In this document: positions 35,443 to 48,645 of the stretch, in pieces
Layout of the letters: each line of letters starts with the position of its first letter
Numbering within the stretch: position 1 is the stretch's first letter
Assembly: GCA_964017045.1 (NCBI GenBank)
Contig: OZ024808.1
Span: 2,319,666 to 2,383,665, forward strand
Length of the DNA stretch: 64,000 bases
Origin: Omphiscola glabra
Taxonomy: Eukaryota > Mollusca > Gastropoda > Lymnaeidae
Reading direction: 5' to 3'
Position numbers and translations under genes: made by a program
The notes under the pieces: generated by a model
What the model was told of the DNA's origin: nothing
Databases searched by the model: none
The model's input: only the letters and a program-made list of their open reading frames with translations

Positions 35443-38400
35443 CTACTAACTTGTGTAGGAAGAGATTTCAGAAGAGTGGCTAAAATAATTCTTTTCCATG
35501 AGGATTTAAAAGGTCTTTGGACATGTGTGCCAATGTAGCAGTTAGACTTGTTGCAGGAATGAAAGTGTATGGAATGAAAGTGTATTGAATTAGTGTATAG
35601 AATGAAAGTGTATGGAATGAAAGTGTATGGAATGAAAGTGCATGAAATGAAGGTGTATAGAATGAAAGTTTATAGAAATAAAAGTTTATGGAATGAAAGT
35701 GTATAAAATCAGAGTGGTTAGTTTGTTTACAATTTAATAAATGCTCTTAGATTTTGTTGTTTTTATACATCTGACTAACTGGGTACTTAATAACGGTCAA
35801 CTCATCACTAAGCCATGTTATATTATATGCATATCTCTCTGACTTGGCAATGAAGTCATATTACATTATGTTATATGTATAACTCACGGACTTGGTAGTG
35901 ACAATGTCAATGAACTCATTCTCATTTATTTCAAAATAAAATGAAAACAGGACCACAAATCATACGCAAATAATAAACATTTCTTTGAATTTTTAAAAAA
36001 GTGTTATTTGATATGAGTTATGATAACATTGGCACAAACAGATGAAAAGTGCTACAGTCGTTATAAGATAAATAACAGCACCAACTTTCATTAAGGCATT
36101 TTGAACATATTTTTATATTTAAATTGTTCACTTTTCAATTATTTCATTGAACAATTTTCAATTCCCACACTTTAATTTTAACAATGAAATAATGGTTGAA
36201 TTCAAATGAACCATAAACCACCTTGTTCAATAAACAAAGTTAAAAAATACAAGAAGATGTTTTTTTCTCTCTACAAATATTTGATAAACCACAGCTTGCA
36301 TTTACATAAAATCATGCACAACATACAAAGTTAGCAATCAAAAGCGTATCAATAGATAGCAGGGCATATTTAAAGCTTGACCAATGTTTCATCGGGAATG
36401 ATATAAGTTGGATGATAAACAACACAATTAAGCAAATGAAACAGAGACGCACACATTGTAAATGTCAACATTTAAAGCCATATCTCAGTTGACAATGTCA
36501 ACTTGTAGTTCCATCAACAATCGGAAGACAGTTTAAAAAATTTCTACAAAATTTCAAGACTTCTGCTGGTAACTAGAGAACCCACCCGACTAAAGCTTAC
36601 TTTCATCAAAACGAGCGCATGAATCCCCATACCCCAGGATAACAGAATATCGGAAGAGTTGCTAAAATTAGAGTCATGGTACCCTGAACAATGGGGGGAC
36701 ATAAGTATGGGCATTCTGAACAAGACATGTAGATGTTAAGCCAAGTTATGGAGACATATTTAAGAGACAATAAATTTAACATTCTATATCACACGCAGGA
36801 AGGGGGCAGTAAAAGCCAATAATAAGAAGTAAGCAAAAGCATATAACAAGTAACTAACATTATACAACTACTCTAACTATACATGATTTAAAATTTAAAG
36901 CAATCTTTGAAATCAGTTTTCATAAACAGACAAATATCAGACATGTAAAAAATGTACTTTTTTTTTTCTTCAACCTTTAAGAACAGTTAAAATATTTGAT
37001 TAAAAAATTCAGAGATAGATGGCAATAGTTTACCTATAGAAAGTCTTTCTTTGTCAGAGTAATTGTTAGCACCAGTTCTTGTTTCTGTATCATTTCTTGA
37101 GTACAACTACAAGATCTTTATGAAGTTTCTTATAGAAAGAAAACACATTTTTGAATATCATGAATTATCCCCCATTTAACAATTCTGCAAAGAGGCAATG
37201 AAGACAAAATGTGCTAAATGAATACACTAAAGCTGTGATGGTTTCTTAGGATGGCACAATAATATTTTAACTCATTCCCAACAACAGTTCCAACTAAATG
37301 CATCCTTGAGGGGTTCTGACATGATGGGCCCCGGTGCGTAGTGAAAATCTCTTTCATTTTTATTTTAAAATAGCAACAAAAACTTGTGTCGTCAATAGTG
37401 CGATTTAAATTAAAAAAAACAGAAGTTTTTATATTGTTTCACTTTCAATCTATGTGTGCTTTAGTACAGTGCTTCTATATCTAGCAAGTGTTCATACGAG
37501 GTGACAAAAATTAATTTTTTGGTCATTGCTTGTTATTTGTTCCCTGTTTATGCTATATTATTATTAATCCTAATTGATATTTGGATGTATTCAGCCTTAA
37601 TTCATTAATATTTATTAAAATTTAGCAGCAAAAAAAAATTTTTTATAAATGTAAATCAATGGGAAAAGTTGTTACTTCCCTGGGTTAAGGACTAAAAATA
37701 AAGTACGGAAGTGGCACTGCTGTCGGGAATGAGTTATGGCAAAACAAACATATCTTGTGAATGAACACAACATAATACTCTAGCAAGATAACAGTTGAAG
37801 ACACTCAATGGATGAGTGGCTGAATTGGAATATTGAACTTAACAAAAAGTGATAAAATAAAATAAGAAAGGGACCTGCCCAATTAATTAAACAAGATGTC
37901 CCATTCTATGGCACGGATATTCCTATCACTACAAAAATATTTAAAGGCAATGTTTTTTTTTAATAAATGGAAAATTACCTCAACAATAAAATATGTAGAT
38001 ATTAGTCCATACTGAGGTGAGAACAAAAATCTATATAAAATAATGAAAATTTAAAGTCAATATTCAAAATAATTTAAAAAATGGAAACATTCAAATTACT
38101 TGCTTCAAAATTTAACTAGAATACAGTAATTCAACCTTGAACTTCATAAAGGGTTGATCTAGCAGAAAATGTAAAACTTTTATACAACTTTTTAACTGAA
38201 CTTTACCAATTTATGATCTTTAAAAACAAAATAAAAGTAATAATAAGGCCATGAAACAAAACCCTCTGGCCCAATAACAATACTGAGGAGTGGGTTTAAA
38301 AAAAATAATTCTTGTTAACCCATAATGTCATTTATATATCTAAAAAATTTCAAGAAATTGAACGTGACCCTCACAAATTACATTAAAAAAATTTATTGTA

Positions 38401-38819
38401 AAGCTTCTAAACAACCTTGACTTCATTTTTTAAATAAAATCGTTACCGGTATCAAAGTTAAACTTTGATTTTTTTCTGTCTCTAGCAAAACTCTGTTTAA
38501 AAAAAAAATTAAACACAAAATAAAAAATTCTGACTCAGACATGTTGTTACATAAAAATGGGTAAAACTTTTTGTGGTTTACTTTTTGTGGTAAAACAAGA
38601 TTAGACTATGTGTTTAAAACAATGAAAACATTGGGTAAAAAGTTTGTTTATGTACAATTTATAAAACAAATTACTTTCTAGAACAACCTTCACAACGTAG
38701 TTTAAAAAATCTGAAAAATCTTTGATAAGAAATACATAATAATAATAAGCGCCAAATATAATTAGAGTCATTTTAAATGTAAAATAATTGCGATACAAAA
38801 ATCCAATAGAAAAAGTTAG
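35443..38819. other. Convergent 3' region between the GT31 gene and SAPCD2
   Basis: GT31 3'UTR with a degenerate GAATGAAAGTGTATG repeat (35560-35710), then long AT-rich non-coding sequence that probably includes the SAPCD2 3'UTR. No exon, RNA gene or transposon recognised. Confidence 0.65.
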
Positions 38820-41800
38820 CTACATGAAAGTTGTGTCATCGAAGCCAGACTTGTTCTTTGATCGAGCTTCAAACAGTTCACGGACTAGAGTAGACTTTTC
38901 CTTTTCCAACTGACTGATTACATCTGTTTTCTGTCCAATTTCCTAAAAAAAAAAAAAAAAAAGTTATACAATAATTATTTCTGATGAAGAACATCAAAGG
39001 TGAAAATAAACGGCCAAACATTATGGTGCTGATCAGGGGAAAAAATCATTTAGCCTAAGTGTAAGTAAATATTTAAAAACATTGATATATATATAAATAA
39101 ACCTACCAGACCTGACTTACTGAATCAACTATGTGTAAACGGACAAACTTAATATAAACTATTGAAAATAAATATTACTTTCTTTGCTTTCTATTCTTGA
39201 TTTACAATGTCCAATTGCTAAAGTGTAAATGTAATTTATTCTAATAAATGAAATGTTGGGAAATCTTTTGCAATTTTTATGTTATACACACTAGAAATTT
39301 AACAACCAGTGATCCCAATAAAAGGTGTTTACTGTAATAAAAGTGAAAAAATTAATTAAATTGTTAGTTTTTTTAATTTAAAAGGAAGATATCTCGAATA
39401 ATCCCTGACTAAATCTTCATTTCAATTATTATTATTATTATTAGGTGGTTTTATATAGCACACTACCCCAGCCAAGAACTAGGCTCACTGCGCTTCATAT
39501 AAAAATTAGAAATTACAGAAACATATACATTTAAAAACAGCAATTGGTGAAAAGCTTGACCTCACCCTCCAACGTTCTATCTACCCCTGAGAATGAGTCG
39601 GTATAGAACAGTTTGAAGAGATGGGCTTGAGGGCAGTTTTGAAGGCTATGATGGTCCTTATATTGCGGATGTGTAACGGGAGAGAATTCCATTGTATTGG
39701 GACACAGAAAGATCGTTCACCATATGTTTTAGTGCGTGTTCTCTTAACAGAAATAATACGTGCGTCTGCGAAGGAACGACGCTTTTAAAGTTTTATTATT
39801 GAAGTTTAGTTTAGACTCATTTCTTGGTATTTTTAAATACTATAAAAACCTGATATGAATATGTTCCTTCAGGAAAACCTTTTGGTTATTAGTAGAATTC
39901 AAAGGAATACTAATTTATTCTTACCTCAAGCAATCGCCTGTTATGTTCTTTGATTCTGTGCGATGTTCTACTGTCCCCTGGCAGTACGTTGGATGAAGCA
40001 GGCGGCATAACAAGATTCATATGTATAGGAAATCCCTGAAAGTGACAACATACGAAACTGGAAACAGAAACTATGAAGTGTTTTTAAACTTCTTCAATTG
40101 AAAGATCCCCTTCAGTCCTGTACCCTTTAGTTCTGTAACACTTGAAACTAAAGCACAAAGTTGTCCAAGAGCAAAAAACTTCTGCTAATCACTATTTTTT
40201 TGCATTTTTAACATCAATTTTATACATCATTGTTTGTGCTATGCAAATGACTTGTATATACTTTATGTACATAGTGAAAGCGGGATATTAGATAGGCAGA
40301 ATATTACAGTGCAGATTAGGCTTTAAGATTAAAATTTATTATTTTTTTTCAAAGAGGTCATGGTTATAAGTAAGCACATACATCTTTATCACTGAGGACG
40401 GTTGATTTCTGATGTCATTGGATGATGCGCAATTTCTCTAACAATTCACAATTGAAACTTGTTAAAAAATGTAGCACAATGAGTTGATACGTGAAAACTG
40501 TTACCCGATGCTTGGTCCTCCTTACCTTGTCAGAGCTCTCCACTAATGCATGTAAATGTTGATTCACTTCAGCTATTCTTGCACGCTGAAAATTCATTCT
40601 TTCTTGATGTGCCTCCACTGAATTGTCCTGTACAGAATATTTGTAAAATTTTCAAACAATATGAATTTCATTCCTGACTTTTTTTCTCTCATTAATGAAT
40701 GAGTTACATGGTAATGAAGTTTGGTTTATATACCCTACTGACCCTTGGCCTTGTCAGTAGTCCTCATTCCAGTGAAAAGTGACAAATTGCTTGATAAACC
40801 CAGTGACTGACCAGTGTCTAAACAGCACCCCAGGCAAAGCCTATACTAAAATAATCATTCTTCTTTACACTGTTGGCAGGCGACCTTGGATTGCATCAGG
40901 GCAAGTGTTTAATAAGCGGCCCCTAACTCTACATCACCCGTAAATATACAGGGTATATCATCCTAGTAAAGGCAGACCCTTAGAGACAAGATGAGTATAT
41001 CGATGCTTAGTACTAGACCAGGGGTGGGCAAACTTTTTGTGCGGAGGGCCACATTGACAAAGGTAAAGCTATTGGGGGGCAGCATGTATATTATGTCCAA
41101 TTTTTAAATATCGATAAACATTTCCCTATATTAAAATTGGTAGTTTCGCATTTTAGCATTACATGACAAAGGTCAAGGACTGTTTAAAAAAATAGAAAAT
41201 TAGAAAGAAACTTGATCAAAAATGTTTTAAAAATCATAACGGTGCATGAAATTCTGTAAAATTCAACAAAATAACTTAAAAACATCGTAATTTTTTTAAA
41301 TTTCTAAATGCCTTCGAGGGCCACATAATATCAGTTGCCGGGCCGCGCAGGGCCGCATGCGGCCCGCAGGATGTAGTTTGCCCACCCCTGTACTAGACAG
41401 AGCCCTCCACTAACTTACTACTAGATGGGGCCCTGCACTAACTTAGTACTCCATTGGACCCTCCAGAAATAGTTGTCAAATTCAATAACTTATTAAATGT
41501 CATATTTATTCCAAGAACTTAGCATTGTGTTAGTACCCTTTATATTACTGTGAGGGTTAGATATTTCTAAGACTTTTATTCATTTCTTTATATGCAGATT
41601 TTCTGTGTCTTTATTCATCTTTTATGCCATGTAATAAAGTACCTTTATATTAGAGCACAGATTGTCATTTTAGCCAGCACCCTTTTAATTATATTAGACC
41701 AGGAGCGTGTTCAACTTTCTTGAACACCAAAGAGTGCTGAACACATACAATACTAAAGACATTTTTGTCCCAATTAAATGCACAGTATAACGTATGCAAA

Positions 41801-44477
41801 TGTGTTTTTCAAGTTCAAATCAAATTTTATATTTCATTTTAAATCATAAGCTAATTTCTACCTCTATAACAATAAAATTGAAACATATTTTTTAAATAGG
41901 CTAATAAGTTAAGTTATACATATTTTGTAAGCATTTTATGAAATAACATGAATGCCTATAATTTAGTAAAAAAACTTAGAACTGTGTAACAGAGTGCATA
42001 GAACTGTGTAACAGAGTGCATAGAACTGTGTAGCAGAGTGCATAGAACTGTGTAACAGAGTGCACAGAACTGTGTAACAGAGTGCATAGAACTGTGTAAC
42101 AGAGTGCATAGAACTGTGTAACAGAGTGCATAGAACTGTGAAACAGTGCACAGAACTGTGTAACAGAGTGCAGACTCACATTATAATTAACCTTCCCCAG
42201 CATAGCCTGCTTCTCAGAAACAGTTTGCATTTTTTTCTTGTACCAATCTCTAGCTGTGTCAACCATGGCCAAACCTGTACGCAAGATTGACATCTCCTCC
42301 TCTAGTTGCTTCATTCTTTTCAGCTGAGAAGAAGAACATAAAAAAGCTGCCCTGTTTTTTGGTCACAAAATATAGTTGGATTGTCACTTATAGTTTAAAT
42401 TAACAAGAGTTATTTTTACACTTCTTTCTTTGAATGAAAATACTATGTGTTTGAATCTTAATCTATCACATATGAGATACTCTACCATATTCTGATCAAT
42501 GCCATTAGCCAGTGTGTGTCTTCTTCCAGATCCATGGCGTCGCACACTGGCTTTTAGTGCTTGTGATTGATGTGTCTCCTGTCTCTTCTGAAACTCATCA
42601 ATGTTGGCTAAATGGACAAAAGAAACAATTATTAATGTTAATTTGTAAAGTAAAGAAAGAAGCTCTTGACTGTTGAAAATCAAAACATCCTATCTAGGAT
42701 TATATTAAAAACAGATTTCTAAAGATTTTATATATATTTTTTTTTTTAAATACATAAATGTCACTTGAAGCATAAACTCAAGTTATTGAAACGGCCTATT
42801 GATGAGTTTCCTAGGATCCAATTAAGAAATATCAAGGCTTCCCCCATATTGTTGAAAATAGGTCCTTATCCTTCCTGCTTTCGATATCATAATAAGGGAT
42901 TTTCTCCCTTTGTTTGAGTTTAGCCAGTGCTCATTTGTTATTCGAAGTGGCTATTCGCACCCGGGTACTAGAAGTGAGAGGTTGAATTTAAAAAACTATT
43001 TAAAATATTATTGCTGAGTTTGTAAGAATAAATGAGTTATCAAATGAAAGATAATTGAATGGACTATATGTTTGTAACTTAATTCTTCAGTTTAAATAAA
43101 ACAAACTACCACAAATGACATCCGAATAGCATTTAGTCAAAATGGACCCGGACACGCAGCAGCGCCGCCATTCGGACCCGGGACCCATTAGACTCAATGC
43201 TATTGAGTTTTGAATTTCTGATTCTAAAAATATGGAAACGGGGTAGTTTTTTCTTGATATGGAATTTGAATTGATATAAAATAGTTGGCTATTTCTCCAT
43301 GACACACCGTTGAACCTGGTAGAAAATAATTCATAAAATGGTTAAACTTTCATTGGGTACCAACAAACACATTTTATCTAAGATATCTGATTTATAAGCC
43401 AAAATTTAATTAACAGATTGGGTTGTGTACTATGTAATACTATGTAAACAGGTGAATGGAAATCTTTTTAAGTACATGTTTTTGCTTACCATAAATTACA
43501 ATGTCTGAATTAACATTACTGTATGGTTGATGAATTTTCTCTTTCCCTTTTTCAATTTTTGCTTCAGAACTCTGAGTGGCTGACCATTCTCTTTGCCAAT
43601 TTTTCAGTTCATTGAGAACTCTGACACTAGATTGTTTATCTCGTGGAGGAACAACTGGAGGTGATTGGGATTGAAGATTAGGTCCTGATATTGACTTTTT
43701 TATTTTGGGAACTTCTGTGCCCATCATAACAGGCTGGTCAATTCTTGGTTTTTCTTGCACATGTAGCATCTGGGTACTACTAATGACACGTCTCAAGTAA
43801 CCATTGTTTGATGAGCCCTGAAAAGTGCCTTGGGTCGGGGGATTTTGGTGTAACGTACTAGTGCTTCTCACATCTGGCATCACCTTGTGTGCATTATATG
43901 TAAAGTCTCTTTGTAACTGAGGACCTGATTTTGAATTTTGTATTGATTTTAGGTGATTTACTTGAGGCTGGTAACCACTATAATGATCATTTGTGTCTTT
44001 GGCGTTAGTGGTCTCAATAAAATCTCCATATCGCTGTTGACTCTGAGAAAGACGAGCATTGTGGTGAAATGCATCACCTCTAAATTTATTGTTGTCTGCA
44101 TCACTTAAAGTTGTGTGACTTGCCTTTCTATAATTATAACCTTGGTTCAATGGCATTTGGTTTTCTTTGGAGGCAAAAGGTTTACGACCATCATTTGTCA
44201 ACATTTCTCTCTTGTTAATTAATACGAGTTTCAAGCCTGCAACGAATTTGTCAAAGCTTAGAAGACCATTAGAAGGAGTAACCTTCCTTAAACCTTCCAA
44301 TACTCCAGGAGGTAAACCCTTTACGCCATCATCACTCCATCTACTTTCTATATCCCGCAGATGAACGAATCCAGATTGATTTTCATCTAAAATATCAAAA
44401 AGAATCCTAAGCGATGAAAGAAATTGCTTAGGTAGCCCTTCATTTGGGTCTCTCTTTACGCTGGAAGTATTATTCAT
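38820..44477 (-). CDS. SAPCD2: Suppressor APC domain-containing protein 2, complete, 6 exons
   Basis: Cortical/junctional adaptor; in vertebrates it is reported to influence mitotic spindle orientation. Exons in transcript order: 44477-43490, 42607-42486, 42323-42192, 40627-40526, 40035-39925, 38942-38820. Phases agree; 525 aa, longer than human (about 394). N-terminal EF-hand-like domain at about residues 12-90: LPKQFLSSLRILFDILDENQ, FVHLRDIESRW, LPPGVLEGLRKV, LLSFDKFVAGLK. A long, low-complexity middle (about 100-330) explains the extra length. The C-terminal half is coiled coil: GSGRRHTLANGIDQNM, LKRMKQLEEEMSILRTGLAM, DWYKKKMQTVSEKQAMLGK, IKEHNRRLLE, QLEKEKSTLVRELFEARS. It ends FDDTTFM, a short C-terminal motif like the vertebrate DSTFI. 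Start: first ATG of a long open exon, followed directly by the conserved domain. Confidence 0.93.
39427..39790 (-). mobile_element. 5'-truncated LINE, 3' end only (same family as 9060-10935)
   Basis: Read on the - strand it matches the 3' end of the LINE at about 10480-10935: the ACATATGGTGAACGATCTTT and CAATGGAATTCTCTCCCGTT blocks, the AGCCTAGTTCTTGGCTGGGG block, and the (AAT)n tail at 39427-39443. It sits in the intron between SAPCD2 exons 5 and 6, in the same orientation as the gene. Confidence 0.88.
41019..41390. mobile_element. hAT miniature element, 372 bp, perfect TIRs and TSD
   Basis: The left end CAGGGGTGGGCAAACT and right end AGTTTGCCCACCCCTG are perfect 16-bp inverted repeats. The 8-bp target duplication TACTAGAC is intact at 41011-41018 and 41391-41398. 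The element is internally AT-rich with GC-rich subterminal GGGCCGCATGCGGCCC. It lies in SAPCD2 intron 3. Confidence 0.95.
41975..42172. repeat. 22-bp minisatellite in SAPCD2 intron 3
   Basis: About 9 units of AGAACTGTGTAACAGAGTGC plus AT, just inside the donor of the exon 42192-42323. Units contain TTACACAG in the transcript sense (decoy acceptor-like) but no exon sequence. Confidence 0.93.
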
Positions 44478-45419
44478 TCTTAATTTAAAAACAGAAATTG
44501 ATAAATAATTTATATATATATATTTAAAAAATCAAATATTCATTGCTTGTTGACATTTATAAATGAATTTTAGTTGTAGCGGATATTTCAAAATCAGCAT
44601 AATGAAGAGGTGAACCCAAATGCCGACAAATGCCAAACACCTCAGTCTTAGTACATAGTTCAGACAATACAGTGTACAGTCCATACGACTTATCGTCTAG
44701 AAATCTTTATCTGAAAAAGAGATATTTGCCAAATTATTCATCCATTATAGTGGTGTTCGAAATATTTAAAATGATTTTTTTTAAACGTTGAAACTCAAAT
44801 ATTGAAAAAGTACCAAAATAAAAACTAATCTCTACGTCTACTTCATAAGGGCAGCCACATGTTAACTATACAAAATTATATTAAATGTATTCTAAATTAG
44901 ATTTTTTAAACATTAAAATAAAAGTTAGATGTGGAATGATGAATTATTTATTATTGTGACATCAAGGTAAATAAAGTTTCATATTTCCCCCAACTTTTGT
45001 TTTTACTGTTAATTAGTCTTGGTTTTATTTTTTAAAACTCTCTAATAAATGTTTCATAGAAATGCATTTAATGTCTCATACAAAATTCATCGTTATAATT
45101 TCTTAAATGTTACAATAGAATAAACATTTAATATTTTCTTATATAAAATGAATATGAAATTTGAATTAATGCATTTTTTTAAAAAATGTGGGGGTAGGAT
45201 GTTTTCAATTTAACTAAAGTATATATATATTTTAACATACCAGAATGGACTCTTAAGAATGCAAACATAAAAGTTTATACAATTTGAAAATAAAAATGCA
45301 CTTGTTAAATTTCAATATAAAATAATTTTATAATAAAAAAAATGTTCACCATAATATGTTAGAATATTTTATATACCTTTTTCATAATAAATCTAAAATA
45401 TTATTTTTTTTTGACTGCA

Positions 45420-45532
45420 GAAGTATTTGCTGATGAGGAGAATATGAGTTCTCTGGCCAAATCCTCTCGAAGCAGAAATTACCTCATTCCGCTCCTTACT
45501 AAAAGTTACAAGATTGCTTGGTAAAGGTAAAT
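45420..45532 (+). other. Orphan exon-like stretch, function unknown
   Basis: A TTGACTGCAG acceptor-like site precedes an open stretch reading VFADEENMSSLAKSSRSRNY and onward to a TGG TAA stop; a donor-like AAAG|GTAAAT follows at 45528-45535. Composition is less AT-rich than its surroundings. No neighbouring exon that joins it was found and I do not recognise the peptide. It could be a terminal exon, a decayed exon or chance. Confidence 0.25.
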
Positions 45533-47888
45533 ACTTATACTTAGTTACATGTTTAAGGATTTTTATTGGCAGCCTGGGTTCAAGTTTAATTTTTTATAGA
45601 GTAAATACATCGTACATTTGTAATAAGGTGAGTTTGACTGTATTTTTTACATTTCTTGCCCCCGTCGGTAATGTCAACAAACAAAAATGGCGTCGAGACA
45701 GATTTTTTAAATTCAAAATCATTTACTTGTACGGTCAACTTATACTTATTAGATGATTTAAATCGCCCCTAATTACTGGCACAAAAATATAGTTAATATT
45801 TATTTTATGAATTTTAAAATTCTAAGAGTGTACTTTGACTAATGATTGACTGATTGTTAATCAGGAAGGATTCATGATCAATTTATAAAATATATAATAT
45901 AATAGGTACTTTGGTAAAAAATTCAAAAATTTTGTAAAAATAAACCAATGGGATAGTTGAATAGAGCTAATTTTTTACAGAATTATAACACCAAAATCAT
46001 ATTTTTAGCTGTTGTAGTTTTAAAGTTATGAATTTTTAAAGTACGACTTCGTTTGTCCTTTTTTATAGGTACTTTGGTAAAAAATTCAAAAATTTTGTAA
46101 AAATAAACCAATGGCATATTTGAATAGAGCTAATTTTTTACACAATTATAACACCAAAATCATATTTTTAGCTGTTGTAGTTTTAAAGTTATGAATTTTG
46201 AAAGTACGACTTCGTTTGTCCTTTTTTAACATGGACTGCATCGCCACATTCTGTGACCCAATTCAGTTGTTCGCGTCATGAGCTAAATAAATCTCGTTTT
46301 AATGTTAATTTTATACAACTTTTATTTTCAGAACTATGCTGTATTAAAAAATAATTTTATACAATTATATATAAATTATTAAATTATAATTTATCTAATT
46401 ATGCACTATGTATATCAGTAAATTTAATATAATGTATTAATATAAGGCTTTTCTGTTTACCAAATCTACGGAGTCCATTGTACCGGTATATGCTATATAG
46501 TCTATATTAGGCAATGCGTCCCCTAAAATACTGTTTGGGATCTACTTATTTTGAACTTTCAACTTTGGCACATGACTAATTAATTAAAGCTTTCCCTGAC
46601 CAATGTTGTGATAGTTTTTGCACACGGCAACCTTTTATGAATGAAAATGAGATAGTAGTCTACGGTATAGCCCTTTGCACGTGACTGAATGGCTGCACAT
46701 GCGCATGGCATTTTGCACACGGCAAATTATGATCATTTATAATATGGACGCTACCGTTTTTTTTAACCTCAAATTAAAATATGATTCTTTCATTAACATT
46801 TAAGTTCATTCTAAAACATAATTTATCAAATATTTTGATGTAAATAGTGGTAATAATTAAATATTTCCTAAGTATCGGCCATAGTTGCCCCTGGCAACGG
46901 TTGCACACTACTTGATCAGTGTCACTTCGTGACTTCTTCATTTCATTACTCAGCTACCACATGACCCATATATATTCAGTATGTTTATTCAATGTTATTT
47001 ATTAAGTTTTTACTTTTATTTCTAGTTGCAACTCTTAATATTTGTGTTGTAATGTTAAAACAAAAACAACATAAGTGACCTGAAACTAATCTGCGTCTTC
47101 CGCCATTAAAAAGGGGGCGTGGTTACATCCTAATCGAAATTGGGCTAGTCGACCTAGGGACAATACAGGTTACGCAGACAAGCATAACTAATGTCAGACA
47201 TGACCTACTTCAATGAGAATTGGCACAAAGATACTTCAATATCTACTGCTTTTCAAGATTTAATATGAAAGACCTTTTCTTTTTATTTCACAAAAAATTT
47301 TGAATGGGAAGATGACTTATATATACCAATGATTTTCAAAATAAAGGTCGATTGAAAATACAAAATAGCTGGATGGGAATGTAGGCCAATATGTCTTCCA
47401 AAGTAAAAAGGCGGAAGCGGAACTCAATTACATGTCAAAAGAACTCATTTATTAATGGATTGACACTCACATTAAAAAATTAAAAAGTCGGATTTTAATG
47501 CGCCGACGCCCATTTCCGATACAAATTTTCAAGTAGTCTCCCTTGCTTTACCGAAGTATCTATTTTTTAACATGGACCGCATCGCCACATTCTGTGACCC
47601 AATTCAGCTGTTCACGCCACGAGCTAAATAACTCTTGTTTTAATGAAAATTTTATGCAACTTTTATTTTCAGAACTATACCGTATTAAAAAATAATTTTA
47701 TATAATTATATATAAATTATAATAATTTATCGCACTATGTACAGTCAGGCCCGGTTATGTCGACGGCCTCAGGGTTTGCCAAAAAGCATCAAGATAACCG
47801 AAAACCAAAATGGCGGCAATATATGTGCTTGAAATTTAATTATGTACATGATGTGCGTTAATAAATGCAGGTACTTCAGTTAAAACAA

Positions 47889-48645
47889 GGCAGTGTCTAC
47901 ACGTCCGGCGCGCCGGACGTTTAGTGCGGGAGATAAAAAGTCCGGCGACCAAGTCACATGACCGCCGGACGCCTAGTTGGAGAAATTTTTCCGGCGAGCT
48001 AGTGACCGCTAGTGGAAGATATGTCATGTGACAATAGGTCGCCGGCAAAATAGTTGCATTGAAGCATTGCATATGATATTCCAATATTGTGTACAGTAAT
48101 TACATATTATATAGTCAGCCGATCCCTAGATAATAAATAAATACAGAAAATGTTAATATATTCATATGCTATGACTATGAGATACATAAACTAAGCATTT
48201 GACTGTGAATATTAAACTAGTCGGCCTATACTTAACTAACTAACTAACTAGTAAGTAGTAGATTAGTAGACGTACTAGTATTACTAGTATTCCGACTCAA
48301 CAAAAAAAAAGTCCTTTAAATCTCATAAAGCTCTGACTATTGTTACAAAGAAACATAATAAATTAAATATAAAATATACTTTTAATTAAAATAATAAGAA
48401 AAAAAAGGGTAAAATTCGATCCCGATCCAGTAACCTATCACATATCGTAAGGTCGCTAAGCGTCTACTCTACCACAAGACCACACTGGTTCATATTGAAC
48501 AGCCTTATCTTACAACTAGGTCAGTACTGAGAAATAGGGTTTGTTACGGGGGTCATGTGACTTGGTCACCGGACGTATAGCTCCCGCGCCGGACGTTTAG
48601 TGCAGGGGATAAAAAGTCCGGCGCGCCGGACGTGTAGACACTTCC
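47889..48645. mobile_element. 757-bp terminal-inverted-repeat element with 9-bp target duplication (MULE-like)
   Basis: Left end GGCAGTGTCTACACGTCCGG and right end (complement) GGAAGTGTCTACACGTCCGG continue through a shared CGCGCCGGAC, giving about 30 bp of near-perfect inverted repeat. The 9-bp duplication TTAAAACAA is perfect at 47880-47888 and 48646-48654. Subterminal blocks CCAAGTCACATGAC and GTCATGTGACTTGG are also inverted. A TAGTGC...GATAAAAAGTCCGGCG block occurs in direct orientation at both ends. No transposase is present; the length of the duplication suggests the Mutator-like group. Confidence 0.88.
48406..48490 (-). other. tRNA-like (SINE-like) segment inside the TIR element
   Basis: On the - strand, TGGTCTTGTGG resembles a tRNA A box and GGGATCGAATTTT a B box about 50 bp further. 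A T-run (CCCTTTTTTTTCTT) follows where a Pol III terminator would be. The arms do not pair as an intact tRNA, so this is a decayed tRNA gene or tRNA-derived SINE head. Confidence 0.45.
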
